From Symbiodinium natans (lineage: Eukaryota > Sar > Dinophyceae > Suessiales > Symbiodiniaceae): DNA of 64,000 bases. The position numbers and the translations under genes were made by a program. The notes beneath the pieces are model-generated. The model was not told the DNA's origin, ran no database searches, and worked only from the letters and a program-made list of their open reading frames with translations. Shown one piece after another: positions 1 to 12,305 of this stretch (positions are counted from its first letter, which is position 1; each line of letters opens with the position of its first letter). The stretch is taken from positions 21,001 to 85,000 of the forward strand of contig CAJNDS010002224.1 of the NCBI GenBank assembly GCA_905221605.1, in the 5' to 3' direction.

Positions 1-601
1 AGGCGCTGCCTTGAAGCACAAAAGGAAACGCGAAACAATTGAACCCTGCAAGTCCAGGGGGGTTTTGGGCTTAGTGATTCCAGCTCGGGGAATTTCAGTT
101 TCAAGGTTTAGGAGAACTCTGGCTCTTCAGCGAATTCCTCACGCGCTTACCTGAGACTCTGGCCCTAAAAGCCCGAAACAGGCCTTAAGGTTTTAGGGTT
201 TCGGGGTTTAGGGGGTCTGGGGCATTTCAGGCGGGGCAATGAGTCCTTCGAACACGGCTGGCGTTTCGTCGGTCTTTGCCAATGTGCGCCCCCTGCCCGT
301 CCTTACGGTTGGCAGCTCAGAACACGAAAGGCCATGATCACATCTGAAGGTTAACGGGTAATCCCTACAAAGAAAGGCTCCCCAAAAATAGAGTACCGCC
401 TACGACGAACCACCCAACAAAAACACTGAATGGTAGTTTTTAGGGTACCCCACAAGTTTGAGCACTCCTTGTTCGACACCCTGACCAGATTGTTAAGCAC
501 ACACGCTGTTTTTTTTTCTCAACCCCCCCCCCCAAGCCTGATTGTTTTCAAGACATCTCTCACCCTGCATGCCGGTACAGGATCACTGACTGAGAAAGGA
601 C

Positions 602-690
602 TAGACTATACTCCCCTTAGAACCTTACTAGAAATCATATGTTTAATGTCCTCTTGGGTGTTATGATAAATCAAAAATGAAATGACTCCC
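602..690 (+). repeat. Dispersed repeat, copy 1 (partner 5842-5935)
   Basis: Begins AGACTATACTCCCCTTAGAA, continues through an ACCTTA segment and ends in an AATAAATGAA-like stretch. The second copy at 5842-5935 is in the same orientation and diverged internally. No coding frame or terminal repeats were recognised. Confidence 0.6.
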
Positions 691-3326
691 GAGGGGGATA
701 TAGTAGAGCTTGATCGCGTTGACGGCATGTCTTGGCAACCGGAAAAGAACGACCACTTTAGGGTTTTGGGTTTAGGGCCTGCTTCGGGTCCGGGTTTCTC
801 TCGATGAGAGTATGCTGGTGCAGTTCGACGTTTATTTACCGGTGGTTCGTAGAAAACTAAAGAATGCGGGCATTGATCCGCCGACGAGCGCCAGTGAAGG
901 ATTAGGGTTTAGGGACTTTGCCCTTAAACCCCCTAACCCTAAACCCTAAACCCTAAACCATAAAGCCACTGAACTTGACTTTGTTCTGAAATTAAGTGGG
1001 CTCCTCAAGACTTTCCATGAAACTTTCCCAGACCCTGAACACTGAATAGTTTCAATAAGCCCTAAACCCTAAACCCTAAACCCTAAACCCTAAACCCTAA
1101 ACCCTAAACCCTAAACCCTAAACGCACAAGCTTTGGAAGTCTAGAGTCTGGAATGACTTCGAGATCCAACATGTGGATGCAGGAGTCGAGCAACTTCACC
1201 TTTCTTGGTCACTTCTGAAAATTCGGGTCCATTTTGGGCACACTAGAGAAGAGGCGCCGCCGTACAATAAGGACCCCAAAGGGACCATTTTAGAGAAGTT
1301 ACCAATTTGGGTTTCTAGGGTTTCGAGAATTGGGGCTGATAAGCAACCCTAAACCCTAAACCCCAAACCCCAAACCCTAAACCCTAAACCCTAAACCCTA
1401 AACCCTAAGGTTGGCTAGGCCTTCGTCGCTCGAGAATTAGCGGTTTCACCAGTAGAGGCTCAGGGAAGTCGGTACTTCGAATCCCGTGCATAAGCCTTGC
1501 AAATGGGTTTTATAGTGGAAATACTTTTTCCCAAACTCACCCTAAACCCTAAACCCGAAACCCTAAACCCTAAACCCTAAACCCTAGACCCTAGACCCTA
1601 GACCCTAGACCCTAAACCCTAAACCCTACTAAGAGCCAGAAGGTCACGTCGAACGAAGTCAGCGTTTCGAGCTGCTCGCTGAGCATGGCATGGTCCTGCG
1701 ACTTTCGAACCCTGAAACCCTAAAGTCCTAAACCCTAAACCCTAAACCCTAAACCCTATAACCGCGTTGCCGATAAGAATGTTCAATGTTGGGTTTAGGA
1801 TTTAGGGTTTAGAGTTTAGGGTTTAGGCTTCTCAAAATCTAGCATCGCTTTGTTGGTGCTTCGATAAAATACCCCATATTCAAGAACGCGTTGTATTCAC
1901 CACATATCTACATATGGTGACATAATTCTAGGCTCCTTAACCAAACCCCAACCCAAGACCCTCAAGCCGATAAACCCTGTAAATCCCTAGAACCCTTAAC
2001 CCCACCCCACATTACCCCCCATGACGCTTGGCTGAACCCCACCTAAAAGTTAAACTTTTAGGCTCTTTATTGTAGTTTCTGCAAAGAACCGATCAAAGTC
2101 CTAAGAGACAGCCAGAAGAAAGCCAAGGACCCTAAACCCTAAACCCTAAACCCTAAACCCTAAACCCTGCAAACCCTAAACCCTAAACCCTAAACCCTAA
2201 ACCCTAAACCCTAAACCCTAAACCCTAAACCCTAAACCCTAGACCCGCGGTCCAGTGGTCCAAGCTTGCTGGCCAGCTCTTGCAGATGATCGGCCAACTC
2301 ATCGTGCGCCGGCAAGGTGGCCAAGTCCAAAATTCTGAACCTCGAGGGGTGCAGGGATTAAAGTTGCCCGGGCCAAGGGTTTAGGGTTTAGGGTTTAGGG
2401 TTTAGGGTTTAGGGTTTAGGGTTATGCGTTATGAGGGCTGCAATGATTTCGTGTAGCCCGAAGCCCTCAACCCTAAACCCGAAACCCTAAACTCTAAGCC
2501 CCAAGCCCTAAACCCTAAACTCTAAACCCTAAACCCGGCCTCTTCAGATTGGGTGCTCGAACATGGACGATGCCTGCACCAATGGTCGCGGCCATCGCAG
2601 CCAGCAACGCCTTGACATCCGCGGCTTGGCGAAACGAATTTCCCGGAGAAGGGTTCAGGGTTTAGGGTTTAGGGTTTAGGGTTTAGGGTTCAGGGTTCAG
2701 GGTTCAGGGTTCCGGTTTCAGGGTTTAGGGTACCAGGCCCTAGTGCGAACGGCATGCAACGACAGATGAACCCCCAAACCCTCAACCCTCAGCCCTACAT
2801 CCTAAACACCTAGACCGTCGACTTGGCTCTGGGCATGACAGAGAGTAGCACCCAAAGCATCCCGAGGGTCCAGGGTTTTGGGTTTAGGGTTGAGGGCTCA
2901 GGGCGCAAGAAAGGCAGTTTTCTGGGTTTAAGGGTTTAGGCTACAGGGTTTAGGGTTTTTAGGTGTAGCTCTGAACTCCACGCTAAAACTTTAGGCCAAA
3001 ACCCACAGCCCTAAACCCTACACCCTATACCTAAACCCTAAAGCCTACACCCTAAACCCTAAACCCTAAACCCTACACCCGCCTAAACCCTAAACCCTAA
3101 ACCCGCCTAAACCCTGAACCCTAAACCCGAAATCCTGAAACCTTGAAACCCCCAGCAACCACGGCTGCAGGCCAGGCTCCACGGCTGCAAAGATCACCGA
3201 GCCTGCTTCAACCCAAAATCCTAAACCCTAAAACCCCAAAGGTCTGGTGCATGTAGGGTGACATGTCTGGAGTTCTTCGGGGAGTTCGTGCTGAGACCTG
3301 AACCCTAAACCCTAAGCCACCATAAA

Positions 3327-3410
3327 CCCTGAACCCTGAACCCTGAACCCTGAACCCTGAACCCTGAACCCTGAACCCTGAACCCTGAACCCTGAACCCT
3401 GAACCCTGAA
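3327..3410 (+). repeat. Homogeneous CCCTGAA variant array, 12 units
   Basis: Twelve perfect tandem copies of CCCTGAA (84 bp) switch abruptly into perfect CCCTAAA units up to about 3472. The sharp boundary implies local amplification of one variant heptamer rather than scattered point mutation. Confidence 0.9.
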
Positions 3411-4048
3411 CCCTAAACCCTAAACCCTAAACCCTAAACCCTAAACCCTAAACCCTAAACCCTAAACCCTAGCATTCATGCGTCCCTAGCATTGTCATTA
3501 GAGGGAATCTGGAGATCTGAGCATCGAGCCGACGGTGGACACGGCCGCCGTCTCAAGCATGTCCTGGCTTCGACCCATGGTCCCTAAACCGTAAACCCTA
3601 AACCCTAAACCCTAAACCCTAAACCCTAAACCCTAAACCCTAAACCCTAAACCCTAAACCCTAAACCCTAAACCCAAACTAGGTGAGGAGTCGCTTCCGT
3701 CGAGCGACAGACCTCGTGCGCTCGACCGAGGGCCTTGCAGCCCGAGCGCCCAAGCGAAAAGAGAAACGGAGAGGTGAGGGTCTGCCCTGGACCGGCCAAC
3801 GGATCCCGGCCTTTTGCTCTGGGCAACGCCAGTCTGGGTTCAGGGTTTGCCTGGGCGCCCCTGGCCCCAGTACCTGAGCGCCTGGTGGCGAGATTCCACC
3901 AGGCCCGCCAGGAGATCCAGCCTGGCTGGTCCAATGGCTTCCAGGGCCATTAAAAAACTGCCTTTAGGTTTTCCGTTAGGTCTTTGGTAGCGAGAAAAAG
4001 AACATGAAAGGTTTCCCTTTGGGACCTTCAAGTAAATAAGGGCCTCCA

Positions 4049-4282
4049 CGGGCCCTGACACCTCGAAGGCCGAAAAAAGGCCGAGGCTACCCCCAGCCCC
4101 AGCTTAAATCATAGCACAACTCTCCTTGAAAAAGTAGAAACAAGCATCGGTGCGCAAGAAAATCAGTTCAATAAACCCGAAACCCGAATGGAGTATAGTT
4201 TGGGTGGCCGCTGTGGGTTGACAGGCAGCGCGAGCGTGCTGCCCCGGGGCGTTTCACACCCGAGCGCGCGCCCTCCCCTGAC
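4049..4282 (+). repeat. GC-rich dispersed repeat, inverted copy at 42035-42252
   Basis: This segment matches the reverse complement of 42035-42252 along its whole length, from GGGCCCTGACAC at one end to CGCGCGCCCTCCCCTGAC at the other. Shared internal blocks include AGTTTGGGTGGCCG and AGCTTAAA. Divergence is moderate, roughly a quarter of positions by eye. It is probably a dispersed element rather than a host gene fragment. Confidence 0.8.
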
Positions 4283-5213
4283 ACACCCTAAACCCTAAAT
4301 CCTAAACCCTAAACCCCAGGCCCTGAACCCTAAACCCTATCGACCGGTAAGACTTAAAACCTTTAAAGCATAAGCTTTATAGGCTTTACCCTAAACCTAA
4401 ACCTTAGACCCCCCCTCGTACCCTCGAAGATACCCTCAAGACCTCCCTTGAAGGTGCTTTAGGCCCTTGGCAATGGGCGGGTTTTCGGTTGAGGGTTCAG
4501 GTGCCAGTCAATGGACTTGAGGGTGGGGGATTTGCTTGGATGATGTGGTAACAAGGGGTTTAGGTTTTAGGGTTTAGGGTTTAGGGTTTCGGGTTTAGGG
4601 CTTAGGGCTTTAGGGTTGAGGGAGGTGCTGCGCGTGGAGTGGGATTGGGCTGGGACAGGATTTGAGGCTGTGCATCTCAGGTGTTGGGGCTTCGGGCTCA
4701 GGGCTCAGGGGAGGGCTTAGGGTTCAGGGTTGAGGGCACACTTAGTGACACATTTCCAACTTTAACATTCCGAACCAAAGGCATCAATTCTTTCCCCCCC
4801 CCCTTTCGTAGATAGCAAACTGCGCCCTACGCCCTAAACCCCTAAAGAGCCCAAAAAAGACCCCCAAAGAACCTCTGAAGAACCCCTACAGAACCCCTAA
4901 ACGAACTCCTGACTTACTAAAGAACCCTGAAGAAGCCCGTAAAGAACTCCTAAAACAGCCCTACAGAACCCCTGCCTAAAGACCCTCTAAACCCTAAACC
5001 CTGAGCTTTAAAACCCTGAGCTTTAAAACCCTAAGCCCTAAACCCGAAAGAACCCCCTAAAGCCTGCAACCGTTTTGATGAACCAACCTCAATGAATGAC
5101 ACCAAGCTCTCAGCCCACATTTATGGTAAAGCACATGGTTGAGTACGATTGCCCGATGGGCGAGCTCGCGAGTTCACATCATGTTCCTTTTGCCCATGGG
5201 CGAGTTCCATCAC

Positions 5214-5320
5214 TTAGTTGTCAACCTGGGGGCATTAAAGGGTTAACCTTTGGGATTATAAGGGGATTATACTACCCCAAAAAGGTTAAAGCGCGACGTG
5301 GTTACCCACTCTACTACTAG
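5214..5320 (+). repeat. Dispersed element, copy 1 (partner 45678-45775)
   Basis: Shares TAGTTGTC, AAAGG(G/C)TAACCTT, TAAGGGGA and (C/A)AAAAGGTTAAA with 45678-45775, and both copies end in a TTACC(C/T)ACTCTACTAC-type block. The AACCTT and AAGGTT segments are inverted relative to each other, giving modest fold-back potential. No coding sequence. Confidence 0.65.
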
Positions 5321-6114
5321 GATCATGTGTGGGGGCAGGGGGGGGTTTGCCTGAATGGTGATGCGGTAACAAAGGGTTTTAGAAATTTCTGCACAATCCT
5401 GGAAGTATACTAAACCCTGGATCCTAAACCCTAAACTCTAATCCCTGAACCCTATTAAACACACATTCGGCAACCGCTCTGCTCCTCATCCATCGGGGGC
5501 AGATGCAGGGCTCCGCCGAGGATGAGCCTGATGTCTTCCCGATTCGCAGATGTTGCGATCCAGGGTGCAGACCCTAAACCCTAAACCCTAAACCCTAAAC
5601 CCTAAACCCTAAACCCTAAACTCTAAACCCTAATCCTAAACCCTAAAACCCTAAACCAAAAAACCCGAAACCCTAAACCTTAGCCCACCCTAAGCCCTAC
5701 AGTTGGGGGAACGGCCGGGTGTTAAAGTGCGGAAACCGTGAAACCCGATTGCCCGGCTGCTTTGCCGGCAGGATCTCGGGGGCTTAGCACTCTCACGCAG
5801 GCCCTATTGGAGTAGCCCCAAAGGAAGCTACGCTACAGTCTTAGACTATACTCCCCTTAGAACCTTAACAAACATGGTAGTGTTAGCGTTCCCTTGGGAT
5901 TTGTGTAGATAAACATAATAAATGAATCCTGAACACTTGGATCTACCGGTTCACCTGAGGTCTCTCAAGCAGGCTCTGTTTGAGTAACCCCAAAAGAAAC
6001 TACGATACAGCCTGTCAAAGAATACTTAAACATACCCCAAACCCATGGCCATTGACCTAGAAAAGATGTTTCTACCATACCCCTGAATTTCTTTTCAGGG
6101 GGTATGCCCAAGGG

Positions 6115-6209
6115 GCATGCTCCCGCTTATACCAACAGCACTTAATAGGGATTATTGTACCCCCTATATTGTCATCCCTATTAAGGACTGCTAGTACAAG
6201 GGGGGATCA
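6115..6209. repeat. Palindromic (MITE-like) element, copy a
   Basis: Two inverted arms of about 40 bp. The left reads CTTATACCAACAGCACTTAA then TAGGGATTATTGTACCCC. The right reads ATCCCTATTAAGGACTGCTA then GTACAAGGGGG. Related copies lie at 30435-30547, 31400-31496, 45156-45320 and 50120-50207, with single arms at 27520-27561 and 30605-30656. No open frame, so if mobile it is non-autonomous. Confidence 0.8.
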
Positions 6210-8081
6210 GCTCAAGATTCAGGGTTTACCCTAAACCCTGACCCTAAACCCTGAACCCTAAACCCAAAACCCTAATCCCTTAACTTCTTTTAAGGGGCAT
6301 GCCCAAGCGGTATGCTGAACATTTCTTGGAGTCTGGGCTAAACCCTAAACCCTAAACCCTAAACCCTAAACCCTAAACCCTAAACCCTAAACCCTTAACC
6401 CTAAACCCTAAACCCTAAACCCTAGACACAGTGGGTATATCGGCAAGCTGCAGGATTAAGGACCAAGTGCAGGCTGCGTCAACGGCATTCAGAAGAGGCA
6501 CCTGCGGTGGTTTAGGGTTTAGGGGTTAGGGTTTAGGGTTTAGGGTTTAGAGTTTAGGGTTTAGGGTTTAGGGTTTAGGGTCGAGGGCTTTCAGGGTTCA
6601 AGGAGCATGCACGAGCCCCTGGCTTTTCAAGGGACGCGCATTTTTCAGAACAAAGCAACGAGCTTCCGGAGCTGCTGTGCAGAAGAAATTTGATAGGTCC
6701 TGAGGGTTTAGGGTTTTTAGGGATCCTTAACCCGAAACCCTAAACCCTAAACCCTAGACCCTAAAACCTTAACCCTAAACCCTAAACCCTAAACCAGTTC
6801 AAGGTTTAGGGTTTAAGGGGAACCAAAATCCAGCAAGCTGCTCCCGGAATCCTAAACCCCAAACCCTAAACCTAAACCCTAAGCACTAAATCTGAAAACT
6901 CGGTAGCCCAGTAGCCATATTAAAGTAAGAGTACCTTTTTTAGGGTTGGCTACTTTACAAGGTAACCTTGAACCAAAAACATGAGAGGAGAAAAGGGTAT
7001 CACAGCTGCCAAGATAAACCCCAAACCTGCAAAGCTGGGCACTAAACCCGAAACCCGAAACCCGAAACCCTAAATCCCAAACCCGAAACCCTAAACCCTA
7101 CAAACCCTAAAAACCCTAAACCCTAAACCCTAAACCCTAAAGAGCCCTGCGCCCTAAACACGAGACGTGGGCCTTGAAGGGCCAGGCCAGGCTTAACAGC
7201 ACCACGTAGACGATCAGCGTGAGTGACATCAGCACCTCTCTGCCGGGTTTAGGGTTTAGGGTTTAGGGTTTAGGGTTTAGGGCTTAGGGTTTAGGGTTTA
7301 AGTTAAGGTATAGCGTTTAGGGCTCCTTAGATATGGTCCCCTACCTCCTTTAAAGGGATTGAGAATATGGGCCCTTGGCTTGTATGGGGCATGTAACGGA
7401 AACTGTGCGTCCCAGTTCAGGGCTTAGGGTTTCAGGGGGTTTAGGGTTTAGGGTTTAGGGTTTAGGGTTTAGGGTTTAGGGTTTCAGGGGGTTTGTCCCT
7501 TGTTTGTGCACGCCCCGCAATGGACACTGGAATTCTGATCCAGACTCTTCCACTCTTTGGGTGTTGAGACTCTAAGCCCTAAACCCAAGACCCCTAAGCC
7601 CAAACCCTTTTGCTTGAGTACCTGTCCTGCCCTAAAGCTAACCCAAACCTTGGGGACCAAAGGAACCCCTAAATTGGGGTTCACATACCCTACTGTATCA
7701 TTCCTACTGCCATATGTGAGCCATAAACCCTTTCAGACCCTAAACCCTAAACCCTAAACCTTAAACCCTAAACCCTAAACCCTAAACCCTAAACCCTAAA
7801 CCCTAAGCCCCCCCAGGAAATCGCAAGCCCTAGACCCCTGAGCCCTCTCATAAGCGACCGGACGTGCGTATCTGTCGGCAAAATTCAGAGCAATGTGAGA
7901 GGCTCTCTGAATTGGGTTTAGGGTTGAGGGTTTAGGGTTTAGAGTTTCGGGTGTAGGGTTTCGGGGTTTAGGGTTTAGGGCGGGGGGGGGGGGGCCCCTT
8001 TCTCACAGATCCCTAAGACTCAGAGCGCCCAAAACCCAAAAGCTTGCACAGTACGATCTTGTCCTGACATCGAAGCCTGCT

Positions 8082-8125
8082 CCCCCCCCCCCCCCCCCCA
8101 CCCCCCCCCCCCCCCCCCCCCCCCC
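8082..8125. repeat. Poly-C tract
   Basis: Eighteen C, one A, then twenty-five C. The opposite strand is a G run able to form quadruplex structures. Length may be unreliable because homopolymers assemble poorly. Confidence 0.9.
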
Positions 8126-10001
8126 AAAGAAAAAATAAAAGGAAAAAGAAGATCCAAGATTCTTAAACACTAGAAGAAGGTTCTTGGGATCTCAAAAAAA
8201 TTATTCCGAAAAAAAGCTTGTGCCACAAGAAACCATAAACCCCAAACCCAAAGAATTCCAAGCCCCACTTGGTAGCCCAGAAAGTGATTCTAGAACAAGG
8301 CCCTAAACCCTTTTTGGGGCTGCTCACCCTGGATGGGTGGCAGTTTGGAGGGGGTAGGGTTTCTAGGGTGGCCAGGAAACGTCGACTCTTCTACTCCCTA
8401 GGAACAAAAAGGGCAGGCACCCTTTTATGGTTTTAAGGGGATTAGAAGGGAACCCCAACCCTCAACAAAAAACGGAATTAAGGGCCCACTCCGGGTCCTA
8501 GCCCTAAACCCTACAGCCTAAACCCTAAACCCCAAACCCCAAACCCTAAACCCTAAACCAATTCACTGTAGTCCGCGGCACAACTTGGCTGGCAGGGTTG
8601 TTCGTGAAGAGGAGCAAGGGCCTTGGTGTTCAACAGAAGAGGCCCTTAGCAGGTCTTTGCGCGCGGCTGGGTGCACAACCGCCGCAGTTGTAAAGGCTCT
8701 GCAAGAGGAGATCGTGTACTTGTGGTAGGGGAAGAAAAGCTGGTTGAGGTATGCGACAAGGTATACGATTCAGGTGCACTTGGCAGCACATGCTGCTTTA
8801 ATTTGTTGTGAGAGGGTGTCCTGCATGTTTTGGACTTCGGAAGCAGAATGCCACGATTCCTCCACAGGCTCATCCCCGAAAGCCCGCTAACCCCTAAAGA
8901 CCCAAATACCCCCAACGCCCGAAAGCCTGTCAACCCCTAAAGACCCTAATCCCCCACCGCCCGCAATCCCCTTAAAGCCCCAAAATGCCCAACACCCAAA
9001 ACCCTAACCCTAAACGCTAAACGTTAAACGTTACACGCTAAACGCTAAACGCTAAACCCTAAACCCTAAACCCTAAACCCTAAACCCTAAACCCTAAACC
9101 CTAAACCCAAACCTCAACAATCAAGCAGGTGGCAGTGACATCAGTGGGCCACGCAGCAGGAGGGGCAGTCCAAACCACCAAGAGTCCTGCGGACTGTTTA
9201 ATTGGGATGCCCGGTTGGGTCTGGGGTATAGTTCGGGTTTTGGGTTCTTTAGGGGGTTTCGGGTGTTTGCGGGGATTAGGGCTTTGGTTCTGGATGCTGC
9301 AGTTCCTCGGAACATCGCTGCACCCGGTCTACCGACTTATCCTTCTACTGCATTGTTAACCCTGAAGTGTAGGCGGTGTCGTGTCCCATGCTTTTGTTGC
9401 AGAGTATGGAATCAGCCTGAGGAAATCTCGGCAGCAAGCGCTCCCGTGAATTGTGTATTCGAAGGCGCCGGCTGGATGTCCCCGAGTAGGCTACAGAGTC
9501 ATAACCCTACAACTCCCACCCCAGACAGCAGAACATCTGGAAGAGCCGCCACGCAGTGGGTGCCTGGGCCACCCGGCTGCCTCACTGCGACCCTTGACCC
9601 GAAACCCTAAACTTACTGAACCCTAAAACCCAGAATCCAAAGCCCAAAATCCTGAACCCTAAACCCTAAACTTCCTGAATCCTAAACCGACTTCCCGCTG
9701 CTCCAGACGGAACTTGTCGATGAGGAACTCAGAAGCAGTGACATACTCGTGATGCGTCCTGGCTCAGCTTAGGGATTAGGTTTTAGGCTAAAGGGTTTAT
9801 GGTTTAGGGTGCCTTCTTCCTCTTTCTACTCTAACCGCAAGCGTCTTCGTACTTGCACTTCTCCTTACCATGGGTTGCAGGCGCAACAACTGATCTTCAA
9901 CCCCATACATCCGACATCCTACACCATGTGGGTGGCTCTCTGAATTGGGGGGGGGGGTCCTTGCTGTAAGGGTGCCGGACTACATGTACCGACAAAAACA
10001 C

Positions 10002-10036
10002 ATATAGATATATATATATATATATAGATATAGATA
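10002..10036. repeat. AT microsatellite
   Basis: About 35 bp of TA dinucleotides with GATA interruptions. Confidence 0.9.
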
Positions 10037-10065
10037 CAGAAAAAGATGTAGGATACCGAACCCTC

Positions 10066-10208
10066 AACTACTAACTGCTTAAGAACCGCCCTCAAAAAAT
10101 GACCTCCTTAGAAGGGCAATACAGGGATTGTCATTCTACTTTTTTTTTTTTTTTGGGGGGGGGGGGGGGCGGGGGGGGGGGGGGGGGGTTCTTAAGCAAA
10201 TAGTAGTT
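10066..10208. repeat. Fold-back element with T/G homopolymer core
   Basis: Left arm 10066-10089 (AACTACTAACTGCTTAAGAA then CC) is inverted at about 10184-10208 (GGTTCTTAAGCAAATAGTAG then TT) with about two mismatches over 21 bp. The interior includes 15 T followed by about 34 G with one C (10140-10188). Confidence 0.75.
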
Positions 10209-10680
10209 ATATAACCCCTCTACTCCCTAAACCCTATAGCCTTAACCCTACACCCTGAACCCTACACCCCAAACCCCAAACCCCAAACCCCAAACCCTAA
10301 ACCCTAAACCCTAAACCCCAAACCCCAAACCCCAAACCCTAAACCCCAAACCCTAAACCCTAAACCCTAAGCCAGGTCGGTGTGTATTGAGCAAGCGTCT
10401 CATTCAAGCTCCAGCTGGGAAGGCGCCAGAGAGTCCAAACGCAGATGCTCCAGAAAGCCTTGGCTATCCAGCATCCTAGGGTTTAGGGTTTAGGGTTTAG
10501 GGTTTAGGGTTTATACATAAGAGTTTCGCACCCCCAAAAGAAGTTCAATGGTTGCCTGCTCTACCTCCGAGAAGCACAGAGCAGAGCCCCCATGCAGCCG
10601 CCCATGATCATCATGGCCCAGTGATCATCGCTGCCACAAATGATGCCTTAGTTTAGGGTTTAGGGTTTAGGGTGTCTTAG

Positions 10681-10765
10681 CCCCCAAAAGTGTACACTTT
10701 CAGTTCTATAGGGGAGTTTGGTAGCCCAAAAAGTGCAAAGTGTACTAATTCAGCTACTGAGATGC
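10681..10765. repeat. Fold-back repeat with GTGTACACTTT, copy 1
   Basis: CCCCCAAAAGTGTACACTTT at one end and CCCAAAAAGTGCAAAGTGTACT further on. The GTGTACACTTT block pairs with AAAGTGTACT. A second copy in the same orientation is at 12306-12395. Confidence 0.75.
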
Positions 10766-11251
10766 TGAGCATCTGCAAGTTGCTGTAGCGGCCATTTGGG
10801 TGTCTGAAGCCTTGCCAGCGCGGTAACCATACTAAATATAAAACCCTAAACCCTAAACCCTGAACACTGAACCCCCGACCCTGAACCCTGAATCCTGAAC
10901 CCTGAACCCTGAACCCTAAACCCTAAACCCTAAACCATAAAACCTAAACCCTAAACCCTAAACCCTAAACCCTGAACCCTAAACCCTAAACCCTAAACCC
11001 TAAACCCTAAACCCTAAACCCTAAACCCTAAACCCTAAACCCTAAACCCTAAACCCTAAACCCTAAACCCTAAACCCTAAACCCCAATCCAAGAAGCACA
11101 TGAAGGGAACCATGGCGAGGTTGCTAGCGGCACTGAAGAGGACCATCACCTCGAACAGCCGGATTCCGGGGTTAGAGGCCACCCTAAACCCTAAACCCTA
11201 AACCCTAAACCCTAAACCCTAAACCCTAAACCCTAAACCCTAAACCCTAAA

Positions 11252-11293
11252 CCCTAGACCCTAGACCCTAGACCCTAGACCCTAGACCCTAGT
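11252..11293 (+). repeat. CCCTAGA variant array
   Basis: Six tandem CCCTAGA units following CCCTAAA units. A similar four-unit block is at 1582-1609. Confidence 0.85.
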
Positions 11294-11674
11294 CCCTAAA
11301 CCCTACTCGAGACTGTCCCATGACATCTCCAGCTTTTCTTTACCAGGGCTGGACTTACTAGTAGTTGGGTGTAGGCACCCTAAACCCTAAACCCTAAACC
11401 CTGAACCCTGAACCCTAAACCCTAAACCCTAAACCCTGAACCCTGAACCCTAAACCCTAAACTCTCCAAGTCGCGATCTGTCCCATGGCAGCCAGAAGCT
11501 GTGGCAAATCGCGGCCCCGCCGGAGCATGTGCATGACGCAGTTGCAGAGGAGCAGCCAGAGCCTAGTTCATGGTTGGGATCGTATTAAGAACTGAAATTT
11601 CTGTTCCTTATTGAGTTTAAGGACCCTTGAAAATGTAACATGTTACCCCACTAATCACCTAAACCCTAAACCCT

Positions 11675-11757
11675 AAGCCCCAAGCCCCAAGCCCCAAGCC
11701 CCAAGCCCCAAGCCCCAGGCCCCAGGCCCCAAGCCCCAAGCCCCAAGCCCCAAGCCC
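11675..11757 (+). repeat. CCCCAAG variant array
   Basis: About eleven units of CCCCAAG, two of them CCCCAGG, flanked by CCCTAAA. This unit is two substitutions from the canonical heptamer, so the block reflects amplification of a doubly changed unit. Confidence 0.85.
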
Positions 11758-11866
11758 TAAACTAATTAGGACAAAGGAGCAAGCCAGCAGGTAACACGGC
11801 GACCTGAAATCCAAACTGCTCCAAGGGCCGTGATCCGCTGACGCAGCTGATTCCCATATCCTTACT

Positions 11867-11995
11867 TCTCCAAGAACCAAGGGGGACAAAAAGGTCAAAC
11901 TTTATCCTAACCCCTAAGCCCTACACCTTAAACCCTAAACCCTACACCCAAAACCCTAAACCCTAAACCCAAAAAGTTTAAAGTTCAACTATTGG
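11867..11995 (+). repeat. Dispersed repeat, copy 1 (partner 34333-34490)
   Basis: Shares a CTCCA(A/G)GAACCAAGGGG block, a GTTAAACTTTA-like block and the terminal AAAGTTCAACTATTGG with 34333-34490. The middle of each copy is filled with telomere-like units of different length. Confidence 0.65.
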
Positions 11996-12305
11996 CTGAG
12001 TATCTGCGGCCTCAAAGGCGAACACCTCCAAGTACGAGAAAGTGTCAAGCAACAGCTGCGGCCATTCCAGGGTCATCTGGCCCGTAATGGCAAGGGTCCT
12101 AGGACTCTAAACCCCAAAGCCCCTAGTAAGTTCCACACATCTACTCGGTTAAGGGTTTAGGTCTTACGGTTTAGGGTTTAGGGTTTAGGGCAAGGGTCTG
12201 CAGGAGGTTGCCACCAATCTCGAGGATGGTCAGGAAAGTGAAGACAAGCGTTTCTCGTGTTGGCGTTCGGTAAGTCATCTTGAGGGTCCTTAGTTGCTGA
12301 GTTCA

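Larger units (their letters stand above)
1..3680. repeat. Dense telomere-like CCCTAAA/TTTAGGG mosaic, block 1
   Basis: Short arrays of the heptamer alternate in orientation and are separated by 60-200 bp of unrelated sequence. The longest are at 1060-1123, 1541-1628, 2130-2246, 3322-3472 and 3582-3676 (CCCTAAA sense) and 2379-2424 and 2651-2730 (TTTAGGG sense). The spacers show no convincing coding frame or RNA gene. The stretch 602-690 is a dispersed repeat that recurs at 5842-5935. Confidence 0.9.
3681..5571. other. Low-density mosaic with GC-rich and palindromic repeats
   Basis: Telomere-like units are sparse here (4284-4340, 4560-4620, 4985-5045). The block holds one arm of an inverted duplication (4049-4282), a run of C at 4795-4803 and a dispersed element at 5214-5320. 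Short open frames at 3668-4061 lie in GC-rich sequence and have no recognisable domain. I do not support a gene. Confidence 0.6.
5572..9120. repeat. Telomere-like mosaic, block 2
   Basis: CCCTAAA arrays at 5572-5692, 6340-6425, 7738-7806 and 9057-9115; TTTAGGG arrays at 6510-6580, 7240-7300 and 7430-7490. Run of G at 7981-7994. Units read (A)CGCTAA at about 9011-9055, another local variant. No supported gene; open frames at 7484-7757 and 8646-8933 are short and lack domains. Confidence 0.85.

Noticed and set aside
3668-4061. GC-rich overlapping frames
   Set aside because: Arise from low stop density in GC-rich sequence, part of it a dispersed repeat; no domain.
9121-9610. Cluster of overlapping frames on both strands
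   Set aside because: Overlapping frames of similar quality on both strands with no domain; ends fall in telomere-like repeat.
10841-11090. True chromosome end
   Set aside because: Arrays are short and internal, orientation alternates along the window, and sequence continues on both sides; none is a terminal telomere.
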